Assembly: GCA_013396655.1 (NCBI GenBank)
Contig: WBMV01002673.1
Span: 373,637-437,636 of the forward strand
Reading direction: 5' to 3'
Source: Campylorhamphus procurvoides
Taxonomy: Eukaryota; Chordata; Aves; Passeriformes; Dendrocolaptidae
DNA: 64,000 nucleotides
How positions within the stretch are numbered: position 1 is the stretch's first letter; each line of letters opens with the position of its first letter. Positions 38,641 to 52,529 of the stretch are shown piece after piece. The notes beneath the pieces are model-generated. The model did no database searches and had not been told where the DNA came from. It saw only the letters and a program-made list of their open reading frames with translations. Position numbers and translations under genes: made by a program.

Positions 38641-40249
38641 AAGGAAACAGTTTGTACCCTGCACAGGCAAATGCAAAGGAACAATTTTAGAAAGATGACA
38701 AATCACGCACATATATATAAATGGAGCTGTTCACACACCACTTCTACCTTTCTTGTTTTTCTCACATCTTTTATCCCCCTGCCCCATCTTTCTCAAAGAA
38801 GGATTTTGGATCCTGCTATTAGCAACTTTCCAGGGGAACTGTAACAGACAGCAAGCAAATGGTATATTTTCTTGATCAACAACAGTTGGACATGTAAATT
38901 GGGTGCTTTGGCTTTACATTTTCAAAGCATGTGTAGCAGTCACTGCAATGGTCCCACTCAACCATATGAATCAGTGACCTTGTGACTAAGAAAGGTGGTC
39001 TCCCTTTTCTACACTCCATTTGTCTGTGAGAGATAAAGTGCTGTATTCTAGTCTCAGATTTCTTTTTGCCTATCCATTTAGCACTCCTGCCCTTTCCCAT
39101 TATAATGATCACCAAACTACTATTACAAGTAACTGCTGTTTTCATGAACAGCCTGACAACCTCCCTCCCCTGGAAGGTAACACAGCACCCTCTAAATGAT
39201 TTGGTTTTCCACATCTTGCTGCCTTACACCTTCATAACTAGATTTGTATTAATGGACTTCAGAAATAATTACATTAATTAAAAAAATAGGCAAGAGGAAC
39301 ATAAGGAAGAATGTCACAGGGATTAAGGGAGTCCTTAGGCATTGTGGACTCTTTGTGGAATCTAATCATGGAATTAACAAAGTTAAAGAAATTCCAGCAA
39401 ATATATTTCATGCCAAACTTGCTTCATGTTTTTACGAAGTCTATGCATTTGTATCCAAGTTGCATCTACTCATATTCTGCACCTATTACACAATCATGGT
39501 AATGTACACAAAGTATACATACTAATGCAGCAGGAGCACTTAGTGTATGTTTCTATTTGCAGAGGAATTCACTAAGGGAAACAGAAGGCTTTTCTGTGCA
39601 AGGAACTTTGTCTTAATGGATGGAGTGGGTTTCTCTCCTCTCTCCCCTTCTTTTGCTATTACTCATTAAACAGATCATTTCCTTTTACAAACAAGGTGTC
39701 CATATAATAAGCAGGCATGTTCGGATGGATCATTAATGAAATTACAGTTTCCTGGTCTCTCAGCCTGAAAGATGAAACCTAAACCCAGGGCTCCCTTCCC
39801 AGCTGGACTACAAGAGCACTCAGCCCCTCCCTGCCCAAACTTCCATGTCTACAACGTGGAATACTTTCTTAAAAATTACTTCTACAGTTGTAGTTGACTG
39901 TAAAGCTCGACATTTCCCTCTTTCCAATACAGGTCTTGGGAATTACCCTTAAAAATATTTGCAATTTGTATAAACAAGTAATTGGCCTGTGCATCAACCA
40001 ATTACCATGAAAAACTATGCTCACTGGGGGGGCAGGGGTAGGGGCAGATGAATGTGTCCATCCACATCCCTATCCCCAGAACTTACCATTCACTAAGCTA
40101 AAGTTTCGGAAAATTCCAATTGTCAAGAAAGGTGGGTGGTGATGTGTAGACACAAAACAATGCACAGAGACAAATGGATTTTTTTTCTAATTACTCTTGC
40201 TCCCCTCTCCTGAAAATGAATAATTCAATCCAGTGGCTTATAAAGCTCA
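38641..40249. other. Non-coding DNA with a G-rich tract
   Basis: No gene is seen apart from chance frames of up to about 112 codons. A G-quadruplex-capable run (40026-40044) lies near the right end. Confidence 0.5.
40026..40044 (+). other. G-quadruplex-capable tract
   Basis: A seven-G run is followed by CA, GGGG, TA, GGGG. The first run can contribute two G-tracts, so the pattern of four G3+ tracts with short loops is satisfied on the plus strand. Confidence 0.6.
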
Positions 40250-40259
40250 TATATAAAAG
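40250..40259 (+). promoter_or_regulatory. TATA-box-like element
   Basis: TATATAAAAG is close to an ideal TATA box. It is followed by a GA-rich stretch, and a transcription start would be expected about 30 bp downstream, near 40280. No open reading frame or recognised gene follows, and such words arise by chance in AT-rich DNA, so promoter activity is only a possibility. Confidence 0.2.
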
Positions 40260-43200
40260 AGGAGGAGCTGCTGACTTCTGATCCTGGTTAAGAAGGGCTC
40301 TTGGAGGGTTGTTTTTAGAGTTCTGTGCAGAAACAGAGCTGAGTGCTCATTGCAGCATTGCTGATAGAACTCCAAACACCTTCAGTTGCTCCTATTAGAC
40401 CTACACACCCCAGATATGCTTATTACACTTAGACCTTTTCTCTATGCAGTATTTTGGCTCTATCCCTCACATTGACAATTTAAAGACCAGTTCTAACAGA
40501 GGCAAGGAGGCCTGGTCTCCTGCCTGGACCCAAAGATTAAGTGAAAGGCTTATTTTTAGAGTATAATTATTACAGAGAAACAATATAATCCACATTTTCA
40601 CTTTCCTTTCATGCCTCGCTGGCATTAACTCATTTGTTAATAATGCCCATCTGTGACGGTCCATTCTGACATTCACAAATTTCACGGCAGATTACAGGAT
40701 TTTAGAGAGCTCTCTAAACATCAGCTTCTCCACAGAGGAACGTTTTACCTGTATTCTGCCATTGCTTGCACCTGACAACATGTAAAGCAGCAGCATGGAA
40801 ATTGTTTTGCAAGCTCCTGCTTTCTATGGGACAGCAGTTCTGTGGATATTAAAAGAATAAAGGTTGCAGAAGCATCAGTCCCCCACCTTTCAGGAGCTCT
40901 AGATCCAACAAGCAGCATTTTTTTAACAGAATTGGAAGAGGAACGGGGAAAAAAGCAGGTAGAAGCTGTCAAATTACAAATTCAGAATGAACAGAAACTT
41001 CATATAAGGAAACTTTAGGGTCTTCATGCTCTGCAAAGTGCCATTTGTGCATGTCATAGCTCAACTACCGAAACAGATTGTCTGACCAACAAAGAGGGAA
41101 CAACAATGGAGAATGTATTAGCTGGTGGCTGTGGAACATCACAGGTCTGTTGGTCATTGACTGATTAGCCTGTTGGGTGAAAGTCAAGACGTTCTCAAAT
41201 CTAGTTCTCAATAAACTGGTAAGAGTCAATACGACAGAGTGAAAATTCAATTCAGGGTAAAGGGAAAAAATAGTTAATTATTCTTTTACAGCACAACTGA
41301 TCCTTTCAGGTCTCTTTTCATAAGGGATTATAATAGATTATTATATATAGATTACCAACCAAGATAATCTGGGAAGTAGCATAAACAAATAAAAACACTT
41401 AAAGAAAAATTCTACATGCCAAAATTCACAGTATTTTAAATACTAAACTACAAAGAAATCGTTATCATGCTACAGCATCTCCATGGAAGACCAAAAAAAT
41501 TACCTTCTTCCAAGAAAGTTTTTTTAGACTACCTATCATCTTAAAACTGCAGAATTTTGTCTCACAGCACTGTCTGCCAGCACACAGGCAGATTGAACAG
41601 AGGCTGGGAAGGTAACAAATAACCCAGAATGACAAAGCCAAAAGCTTTACAGCCATCACTGGGCTCACTGGCTCAGTTTTGCCATGGTAAGTGAGCGGGT
41701 GCAGGTGAAAAAGGCAACACTGCTGATTTTCTGTGAAGGCTGAGACCAGTGGAAACAGGAGAATGCAGCCCATCCAGGGAGATGCACATTTTATGTTTGG
41801 CTTCTGTGGACTCTACTCCTGCAGGGCCAAACATTCCTGCTGCCTTGCACTAACTTCTTTGTGCTACTTTTGAATGAATAGCTGTGTTAGTGATCTTGGG
41901 ACACACCAACTCTGTAGCATCTGGAAACACTTGGTATAGGATGAGAGGAAAGCCAAATCAATATTTCATCCATGCTTCAACATCATACTTTGGTCTTACT
42001 CTCAGCTGCCTTGAGGCAGACATTCGGGGGAATTTGTGCAGAAATCAAAAGTGATATGGATTAGAGAAAATCTATTTAAAGCAACTCCTTTTAGAGATAC
42101 TGTTTCAAAGTCTTGTCCCCAAACACTTGCATGAGTACAACCAAGACAGTGGTGAGGTGGCATGGGATAAAAACAAAGTACAAGAAGAAACTACAAAAGT
42201 CAATTGAAGAACATATGTCGGTCTGCAGTTAAAGTGAAATCTAAACTGCAAAGTGACTGGTAACAGCATAATTCTGACTGCATTTATTCATGACACTCCC
42301 TAAGATGCAGGTACTTTGTGCCAGACAACATGAGGTACTACTGATACCAAAACTAAGGTGCTATGTAAAGGCAGCTTAGCTTTGGACTGAGCAGCTCAGT
42401 GCAGGTATACCTGCAGCCTATGTCTGTGACCACTGCATTTCACTTAACCCCACTCACCTGAAGGGCTGTCAGTGCAGTGAGTGTAAAAAAGGAGGAGGAA
42501 TATTAAATGCCAGCCCAGAACCTGCATATTTTGCAACTTTTCCTATCTCACCTTTATCACAGAAGAAACTGCCTATCATTGACATACTAAAGGCTAAGAC
42601 ACCCTGGTCCTAATTCATCCTGCCTGAAAGCAATGTGAAAACATATAATTAGACAGAGAAGTAAGTGAAGGAAGAATCTAACATTGGTTACAGGTAGTGT
42701 CATAGTTTAGCGGAGCAAAGTGTGCAACACACATCTTTAAAACTACACCAGCATTATCTTGAGGGACATGAGGCCTGAAATATACCCAGCTCTGTTAACT
42801 CCATTAAGGATGTGAGGCCTGCATGATTTCTTTCTGATGTCATAGAAACACTAAGATTTTTAGAAGTCTGAGTTTTGTTTGGGGGTTTTTGAGAAAAAAA
42901 ATCCAGTAAAAAGCAAATTTAAATAACACAAATACTTGTTTTCTGTGCTGAACGTGAAGACCACAGTGTTCCTTCTCCCCCCTCAACTGGGGAAAAAACA
43001 GGGCTTCAAGACAAAAGCCTTCCAAAGGAAACTCCCTGTCAAAAAGGGTTTGCCGCCTAATTCCTCAAATCAGATTTACTTGAGAACAGACACAGATTTC
43101 TATAACCATGCCACAAATCCATGGATTGATGATGAAAAAGCCAATATCAGCCTAGGTTTGGTCCAGCTCATTGTGGTATGTTTCACTCTGAACCACTTCT

Positions 43201-46200
43201 CAGTCTGACAACTCTGTATTCCACATATCATGGCCATCCCTTCTCTAGGGAAAGATGTGCAGGGATCTGGCCAAGGGTGGGGAAAGCACACAATGATGCA
43301 TTGCAGAGACATAAAATCCTTCAAGTGGTCAGAATTTCATTGCCTCATTTTCTGGCACTACTCTTTGAGGCTGAGATTGCATAGAATGATACATATTCCT
43401 GTCTTACAGACACACCTTCCTCTGGAGAGGGGAAAAGTGGTCATGGAAAGAATCAAACCTCACAGATGAGACAGCACCACTTCACAGTGAGACAGACAGG
43501 GCCATAACCAAAACCAAATAAAAAGAACAATTGATAAAATACAGAGAGAGAGTTCTTGAGTCTGGGATCACCCTCACAAACACTGAAAGGGAAGTTCAAT
43601 CACCAGAAGCTCAATTATTAATTTGAAAATATGAAACATGGTAACAGAAGCAAATCTTTGCCTTTAAGACCCAAAACGCCCAATCCTGCAGGTTGTCTGC
43701 AGCGGTACAAATCCACTTAAACTGCCAAGACCAAGAAGCTACACAGGAACCTGAAACTGCAGCACTTGGATTCCTAGGGCAACTAGAGATAAGGAAGATC
43801 AGGAATAGACTCATTTTAGTGTTTGCTAACCAATCCCCCCTTTTTCCCTCCTCCCTCTAAACAATTTAAATTACATGGTGTTTAACCTAGCTGGATACTT
43901 TATTTATTTAAGAGAGGGATGCGCCATCTGGTTAGCAATCAAATAAGCTACCCAATCTGAAATCTGCAATAATGACATTTTCCCCTCTGTGAAATGCTGT
44001 TTCTTCAGAACACGCACACAGTGCTGGGAGGTGGGGAAACCCCCCAACACCAGTCTCACCAAAACAAACAAAAAACTGCCCCAAATTAACCCAAATCAGT
44101 TCTGCCCATTCTTGCCGACATCATCTTCATGCTCTTTTCCACCTCAAAACACGCAGGCAGTAATTGCATTCCCATCTGCACAGGATGAGCATAAAGACAG
44201 ACTGAAGAACTAAGTATCAAGCTGCTTACACCAACAAGCAACATGAATCCTCCTGCTGCACCCAAGGAAAGGGAAGGGCAGATGCTGAAGCCAGGGGATA
44301 CCAACTCCTGCAGTAAAACAAGGGTGTGGCACTGGGACTAAACCAATTAGTTGCCTCTAAACTCTCCGAGAATCACCAAATCCCATTTCACACTCCAGTA
44401 CCTGTGTGTAGTAACAGAGTTGCTTCCCTCTATTCCTTGAAGAGTGGGAAGTTCTCAGATCTAAGGCAAAAGCAGAAGTCCCAGGGTGGCTGCAGCCCAC
44501 TGAAAAGGGAATCAACCCGTGGGACCATTAAGATCCTCCTGGGTGCAGGGAGCTCTCCAAAGAACAGTGGCAGCCTGTTCAAAGCCTTGCCATAACCCAT
44601 TCCCTCCCTCGGTGTGCTAAGGCAGTAACAAAATGCATTAATCCAGTCTCGAAACAGTACAGAATGTTATGGTTTGTAAATATAACTGAAAGACAAGAAA
44701 TAAAAGTTGTGTCCATTGAAGAATTAGCACTGCTCTGCTCAAGTTTATTCCCAAGAGAAAGCAAATGCATCAAAAGTTTTAGAGTGGAGGACCCATTTAA
44801 CTCATTTTTCATCACTTAAAAACTGTTGTTTAAATTTAAAAGCTTTCTACTTACAGCAAGGCATTAACAATTAAAAAAAATAATCCATGTTTCTTTCTCA
44901 ACACATCTATTTCAAGGGTGCTCATAATGACTTTTTGTTGCTTTTTAAGAATAAAAAGACACAGACTGATTACTTTTGTTTTGGTGATTATTCACCAAAG
45001 AGAAGAGAGAGTGCCTACATAAACTTTGGCTAAAATGCTGTGAAACTCAAACAGAATTAGCTCTAATTCATGCTTGCCAGCATGAGAAGCAAGGACAAAT
45101 TTAAAATGCAGTTCCCTACTCTGTGCAGGCACACCTTCAGCTGATGAACCTCAATTAAAGCAGGGAGCTTTGGGCACAAAGCAGCACAGCACCACCATCC
45201 TTCTCCCTCTATCCTGTTGCCAACTGGGAACATGTATAGACAACTGGACTTGCAAGCTGGGACACCCACAAAGCTCATCTAGAGACAAATTAAACTGTAC
45301 TGTATCAAATCCACACACCTCTCATTTTTATGCTTCAGAAATGATAATTTTTACATGTTTGCTATATTTGGGTTGAAATTATTATTTTAAAAAGAGACCT
45401 CTTCCCTCAGGGACTAATTTTCCAACAATCTGGTATCTCTGACTGATCACTGCATGTTTTCAGAGCGCACTGCCTTTGTTTATTTCCCCTAAAATTACTA
45501 CCAGGCCCACAGATACGATAGCTGGATGTTGTTCTATTGTGTTTTTCCACATTTTTGTGGGTTGTTTTCGATTCCCTGGCTCTGAGCACTCTTTTAGCTG
45601 TCACAAATTAAGCTGATCACAGAATCTCCTGCTCCCAACACGAGGACAACCCAGTTCTCACTGAAATCAATAGCAGCTTTGCCACTGATGGCAGCGCAAG
45701 TAAGATCATGCACTCAACCTCTGTAACAGAAGTAAACAAACATTTTGATGTCTGAACTGGCAATGCTGGAATAATAGGTATTTTTCTCATTCTAATAATA
45801 TGGGGGGGAGGGGGGGAGAATCTAAGTATAATTGCAAATTCAGCTGCTGCCTGAAGGAAGGAAAACAAAACCCAGTGAAGCTTTTTATTACATTTGCTGT
45901 TTGCAGAAATGATGAATGATCCATTTCTGTTTCCCTACTCTGTTTAGGGGAGGTGCCCAAGCTCTGGTAGGACACCCATGGAAGTCCTCCATTTAATTAT
46001 TGCCCCAGATTTTACCCATGTAACACAGGTTTACTCTTTCCAGGCTGCACACTGCAGGTTTCAGTGGAGTTACTTTATAACACTGAACATGAAATTTGAC
46101 TGTCAAATTTCCATTGCATCAGTCTTGGCATTGCCCTGATAGAAGAGGTACCTTTGATTAGAAACTCAGAGACTAATGTTGATGTTAAGGGCAAAAGAAA

Positions 46201-47505
46201 TAGCTTAATATGGCCTCTACAATTAGCACACAACCGTCAAAAGCAGTAAAGTTACACAGTATTTTGTTAGATAATGAGAAAAGCTTGCTTTTATTTCTTT
46301 GTTTAGGGAAAAAAAGACAGGAGACAGCCCATGCATTGCAGTTACTACTCCTTATTAACCCAGAGCATCCAACACTCAGTGAGCCTCACTGCTCACCCTT
46401 TCACTAATGCTACTGCTGCACAAACAGATCATCACCACTGCCAGCTACCCTGTGCCAAACCTGCTTTCATGGAACCTGCCAGCTCTGAGCACAGGGCACA
46501 GGAGCTCTTGACTCTGCTACAGGACCTCACTGGCTCAGTCTCCAGCTGCAAGGCCTCAGCTCAGCACTAAGACAGAGGAGACTGGGTTAACAATGGGCTA
46601 ACTACACCAATTTATAGCAGCTGAGAAAATAAGCTCGTTTTCTCTTTTCTTTCTTATCCATTTTCTCTTTTGAAGCATCAGCTGTTCAGCTGCAAATACA
46701 AACATCCAGTAAACAAAGTGTTTAAGAGAAAGCAAAAAACAACCCATCTGTAAAACAGACCTGTGTAAACCCAACTTCCAAAGACACTCAACTGTTCCAG
46801 AAAATCAGACTTCTCTAAGTTAATGACAGACAGGACAATCTGCGATCAAGCAATGAATCAGACTGGAATGAAAGGTATAAATTCTTTTGTGCCTTCTGTT
46901 CTATTCACTGTCTGGAAAGGCTGACTCTACATTGTCCCAGTGCCACCCAATTGTAACCTGTAGCAGCACAGGACCTTTCTGTATATTCAACATAGGGGAG
47001 GGATTTGGTTTAGACTGCAAGAAGAACCAAACTTTCCTTCCTTCCAGGTATTCTGTAGCCTTTAAAAAGAACCAACAAATACAGACACAAGACTCTTTTG
47101 GCTCATGATCTCAGAAATCACCATCACAGGTTCTCTTATCTTTTGAGACACCTTTCACTTCTCAAGACACCTTCTCAACAAAAGCAGTTTCATAACACAA
47201 CTAAAAGGACACATTCAACATAAAGCAGTCACATGTGGTAAAAATGCCAGGCAGCCTCTGTGTTCAAAGCACAAGTACCATTGCTCCTTCTTGCAGCCAC
47301 TTCAGCTGTGTCTGAGGTCATGATTGCTTCCAGGACAGACAGGCACAGATCATAAGGGCTGACTGTTTCATAACTAAAACATCCTCTTGTGGAACTATTT
47401 CTTATTATTGAAATGGCAAGGAGCCAGTTGGGATTTTTCTGAATCAGTGCAGGTCTCTCTTATGAACTGGAGTCTCTTTGTAAAGCACTGATAAAAAAAC
47501 AGGAA
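40260..47505. other. Long non-coding stretch
   Basis: No recognised exon or transposon. Frames reach about 100 codons (41465-41773 minus, 42936-43208 plus, 44326-44595 plus) with no known domain. One G-quadruplex-capable tract lies at 45802-45816. Confidence 0.5.
45802..45816 (+). other. G-quadruplex-capable tract
   Basis: Two seven-G runs are separated by a single A on the plus strand. Each run can supply two GGG tracts, giving a compact four-tract motif. Confidence 0.6.
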
Positions 47506-47562
47506 GCAACTTCTAAAATAAAAATAGGCAACTTCTAAAATAAAATAAAATAAAATAAAAAA
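47506..47562. repeat. Tandem duplication grading into (AAAAT)n
   Basis: The unit GCAACTTCTAAAATAAAA starts at 47506 and again at 47528, a 22-bp tandem duplication. The second copy runs directly into pentanucleotide AAAAT/TAAAA repeats (about 47536-47562). This is consistent with replication slippage. Confidence 0.8.
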
Positions 47563-47570
47563 TCTAAAAT

Positions 47571-47597
47571 AAATAATAGGCCTTCGGCCTATTATTT
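47571..47597. repeat. Perfect 12-bp inverted repeat (hairpin) next to AAAAT repeat
   Basis: AAATAATAGGCC (47571-47582) is the exact reverse complement of GGCCTATTATTT (47586-47597), with only TTC between them. A T-run follows. The shape is like a bacterial intrinsic terminator, but the surroundings are vertebrate DNA, so I annotate it only as a foldback. Confidence 0.85.
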
Positions 47598-50500
47598 TTC
47601 ACTTCCAAGTAAATCTATAAATCCATTGCCAGTCCAACCAGGAAGATTCATCACAGAACTGCAGCAGTCAGTGAACTACCAAGACATGTTAATGTAGTGC
47701 TCACAGATAGGTATCCAACGGGGAGTGGGGGGGGAAACTGGCAACAACCAAAAGTCAAGACAGCAAAACACAGAAAAACTCAAGATACAGAGTCTAGCAT
47801 CATTCTTTACTATGACACACACATACAAAAAAAATCCAAGCAACAAGGTCAGTGGGATAATCAGCTGCTGAAGGGAAAACTTCCTTTATAAGGAAAATGC
47901 CAGACTGCTCCATCATTTGAAGTACTGCAATGAACAAAGAAATCAAAGAGGGACTCTGCAATTTACTCCCACTTGCACAGCTTCTGTTATGTGCATTCAC
48001 CCTTACAGGTAAGTAAGAAATACAGCATTAAAACACTGTATTTTTATAGGCTGTAATGTCCAAGGCAAACAAAGACCTTATGGAGTCTTGAGCTTTAACT
48101 CTGCATTTCTCAAGTTTTACAAACTGACATCAAGTTTTTAATGTCATTCCCAGTGCAAGCATTTAATGCTTATTCCTGAAGCAGACATTGTAAATATATT
48201 GTTTTCTCCCCCCAAAGCAGTACTATTTTCATCCATGCCACCAATTATCTGCTAACACACATCAAGTAAATCACCTGTTGACTGACTGGGAGCATATTGT
48301 TTCTACTGCCATGTACCAAGTACTAGGTGCATGTGACTCATTTCCCTTACTCAAGGCTGAGCATTGACCAGACGAACCATTAAGCCACTGTTTTCTAAGC
48401 ACCATATCCATCTACTAATCAGCAAACAACTCTATTGTTTCATCCAGGTACATGGCACAGTCCTTTTCTCTTTTAGGGGCTTCTTATCTAACAGAGAGGG
48501 AAGAAGCTATACAGAGCTCTCCAAGTGCACAGTGGGGCACAATTGTGAGGAACCATAATTTTTTGTTAAGTTTTTAATAGTCAGTTGGCACAGGAGAGAT
48601 TGATTTTCTTCAAAAGCCTGCATTTCTTCCTGTCCCAGTGAATATTTAACCATTCTCTGGTGATACTGTGGTAAGAAGTCATGCATGGTACATTGGTTTA
48701 ATAACTCTTTGGGATACAAGATGGCATGTCATACTCAATATACCACAGAAGCCACTCCACTCAGGTGGAAACAGTCACTGAAGGGAGTACTAATTTGTAA
48801 AACAATTGCACTATTGCACTGCGTCTCATCTGACTGCTTTATTGAACTCCAGGCCTTCCACCAAGTAGTACAGATGACATTTGAAAGCCAGGCTAAAAAG
48901 AATGGCTGTTCATCAATACAATTAAAAAAGGCAAAAAACAAGCAGGAGCTTCACTCCCTGTTTTTATTTACTGTATAGACAGGACTAAAGGGTTTATTTT
49001 TACTCTCCTCCTCCCCTTCATTTCCCTTTTCTGCTGTACCAAAGTGTCACATTTGGTGGAGGTGGCTCATTGCAAGTCCCTCTGTCCAGAAGGTCAGCAG
49101 CAATCAGGGCCAGTACAGAAAGGGTGCCTTGTTCCCTTGCAGGATAAGACACTGCACGACTGACTCTCCCGCCTCAGCTCTGAACAAAATGACTTTTGCA
49201 GTTTCAAGAGCTTTATGCATATTTTCCAAATCTCAAGTTCAAGATACCAAAGAAATATTTGGAGACCATCCACCCTTATGCTCTTGCTACAATCACTGAG
49301 CTTCACACAGAAATAAGCACTAACCTCCCACTCCCTCAGTTTAGTCACCAAGAGGGAGCAAGATAGTGCCATCTCCTCTAAAGCCCCAGCCTTTCCACCA
49401 ATTTCTTCCAGATTACTGCAGTGCTTCTCTGTGTCACACACAATGTTAAAACATGACAAATACAGCAGAAAAAGCTGTGCAACATTATCATAATGCTGTT
49501 GACAAGACCAAAATTTAAAACACTTTAAATATATCATATGCCACATATACTTGAACTATATCAAGTATATTCACCCAGTACATGCTCTTAGCATAAAACA
49601 GTACTTCCTCCAAGGGAGAACTTCAATTGATCAATTCAGTTTTTCTGCAGGCAAACATAGCTAAATCAATCCCTCTTTACTGTGAATGAGAAATTAAAGA
49701 AGTAATAATGAAAATTTTCTAACACACAGATTAGTAGTTTGTGAAGAAATATATTTATTGTATGTTCAGGATAATTTTATCAAGTTAGTCTTACTTCACC
49801 ATTTCCTCTTTCCTACCCATGCAATTAAAAACATCACACAGTAGGCACTAAAACTTTCTAGAGTAAATTCAAAGCAAAACCAATGCAACCACTGAAAATT
49901 CCATACATCACTATAAAAACCTCAACCCCTCCAAAACTATTTTTAGCAACACTATTTTTACCATCTGGATGGGCTTATCACTCCCACCATAGTTTGATGT
50001 AACTCTGCTCTTCAAGAGCAAAACCTATGGCATACACATTTTTATAAAGCCATTTGCTGATTTCAAGTAAAAACTCTACTAAACTCTGTTTCAACACACT
50101 TACCTGTTCAACGTCAGGGTCAACACAAACTCACAGAGCTCAGCTTTAAACTCCTTACAAGAGACAACTGAAATCAAGTGGCAGAAAAAGTAAATGAGAA
50201 CACAAGCCAGTAAGACCCTATATGAGTATTTAAGAGGTATCCCTGCCCCACAGCTCCAAATTACTTTGACAGGAGGGAGTTTAGCTTAGGGGATGTACCT
50301 ACATTCTTTGCTCCTCTGTTTTAGTTTTGTTCTCATCTCCTGTGTATGCAGGAAAAACTGGAAAATATCTCATATGGAATTGATAATGGACCTGCTGGAA
50401 TTCAAATATTTACTGTAGGGGAATCAGTCATGCAGTGCTTTTTCCTGCAAGCAATCATATATTCCCAGCACAGATAACACTTGCACATATAAAAAAAGCC

Positions 50501-52431
50501 ACATATAATTCCTATTTCTACTTGAAAAGTACCAAACTTCCAGCTGTAGCAGCTATGGAAAAAAATACACTCACAGTGCACCAAACCCACCCAAACCTTC
50601 AGACTTTCATGCTAAAGTTTTAATTAAAAGAGACTATTCACATGTTTAAAGACATGCATGTGCAGTTGTATCTGCAGATTTAAAATCTCACTCAGTACTC
50701 TGGTAAATCATGTAAGATATTATCATCTATAAGCACTGAGGCTGCAAAGCCAATTTCCATTAGTTCCGGTTCTGCCCAGGCCACTCCATGGAAATATTCC
50801 AGCCGTTTTTACCACCTAAATTATCTCAGTCAGACACCTAAATGTGTTTGTTGTTCGCTGCATTTCAGCATAAGGTATCATGCTCCGCCAACACATCAGT
50901 CCTTACAGAGTGAAATGGCTTATCAGTGACTATTTCTTTCAGCATGGAACAAGCAATAGTGGAAAGTGCAAACCAATTTAACTTAACAGAATGAATTCAC
51001 ACCATGGCACGCAGTTGTCCATTAACAGAACAAACCCTTGTCCCCCCTCCCTTTCTCCAGTTGGCAATTGCAGCAAATCTTCCATGAAAATACATTTCCT
51101 GTAATGTTCTGGTCATGGTCGGCAAGAGCTGCAACCCATTTCCATAAAGCCACCATGTGGAAAATTGCCTTGGCTGTTAAAATGGACTAATGCGAAGGAA
51201 TTTTTTTCTTAATGTTGAAGGCATCGATCCTTTTAAAAAACCTCCAGCTTCCAGGACACTATTAGGTCACCTACCAATCATAAGGCAGAGTCCTCAAACT
51301 AAAAAGACAGCAAATCAAAGAGCTTTAAAGAAAATAAGAAGAAAAAACAACAACCCTTCATCCAAATATCACTTGCAGACCACTAACCCAGCAAACATAA
51401 CAAGCAGCCTGAAAGAACTTTGCAACAGCAGCTGTTTTCACCAAAGTAAAATCCTCATGCTGCAAATGCTAACCAACAAGCTTTCACATTATTAGTTAAC
51501 CCCCACAAAAGTTAAATCCTGAGGCTGCAGCCAAGTGACTGCATCACAGGACAACTGAGATTGTTAAAGGGAGGCTTTCAGCACTGGAGTCTCATTCTCC
51601 AGTATTGTTGTTACCTACTGCAATTTACTCTTTAGCTCCCCGTGGACTCACACAGATCCTGCTCCACACTCCTGCCCTACAGGGCTGATTCAGCCCAGGA
51701 CTTTTACCTAGACCTATCTCAGGCCTCTTCTACATTGATTCTGCACAGATGAGTGACACACAGCTCTCTTGCACACTGCCCTCCCTCAGCTTTTCAGCTG
51801 TGCTGGACCAAGGAGGAGACACAAATTTGGTTCAAGAGGGCCTGCAGCTTGGACTGTCTGGAATCTCCTGCTGCTCAAGGTCCATTATACAGAGTTGAAG
51901 GAGCTTTGCGTTCTCCCTCTGACTTTGGAAACCCCTTTCAGTTTTGGGGGAGTTGCAAGGCTAGAAGCTGCCAAATGATATTGCCTGACCTGGAGAAGTT
52001 TTCAAGCACATTTTACAGAAATGCCTGTGGGATAAGACACAGGTAGAGAAGGTATTTCTTTTTGGAAAGAAGAGACACTCGATGATCAACCAAGTGCAAT
52101 AGATTCAAGGGGCACTGATTGATCTTAAACTAGCTCCTAAACAGGTAAATGTAAGCTTGGAGGCAGAGCCCTGCACAGTCTGTTTCACAAGTTCTGTTTT
52201 ACAAGTGACATAAGCAATCTACAAAAAAACTGAAACAAAATACGGTGGCTTGCAATCTTTTTACACATCAGGAATATAAGAAATAGAGTGCTACCATTGT
52301 GCAGAGTTATAAAACAGTTCACAAAGCTTATGCTAGGAACCCTCAAATGCAGGACAGCAGTGGCATTCCCGATACCATTTGCAAAACTGGAAAGTGAGAG
52401 GAAAACTAAGAAAAACCTTCAGGAAGATCCG
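47598..52431. other. Non-coding stretch left of the ERV
   Basis: No recognised gene. A G-rich run sits at 47720-47734. The longest frame is 150 codons on the minus strand (49094-49546) with an ordinary, domain-free translation. The plus-strand frame at 52288-52596 runs into the antisense strand of the retroviral LTR and is not a gene. Confidence 0.5.
47720..47734 (+). other. G-rich tract, possible G-quadruplex
   Basis: GGGG, then AGT, then eight Gs on the plus strand. With the second run split in two this gives three to four usable tracts, so quadruplex potential is weaker than at 40026 or 45802. Confidence 0.45.
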
Positions 52432-52529
52432 TGTAATGGAACGTGCCATGCTCCTGAAGGGCTGACGACGAAAGGTGCTCCCTCAAAGCAGGTGAGAAGA
52501 GACTGGCATCGACTGAAATGGAGGTTGGG

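Noticed and set aside
49094..49546. 150-codon minus-strand frame
   Set aside because: No similarity to a known family by eye, and flanking DNA shows no gene structure.
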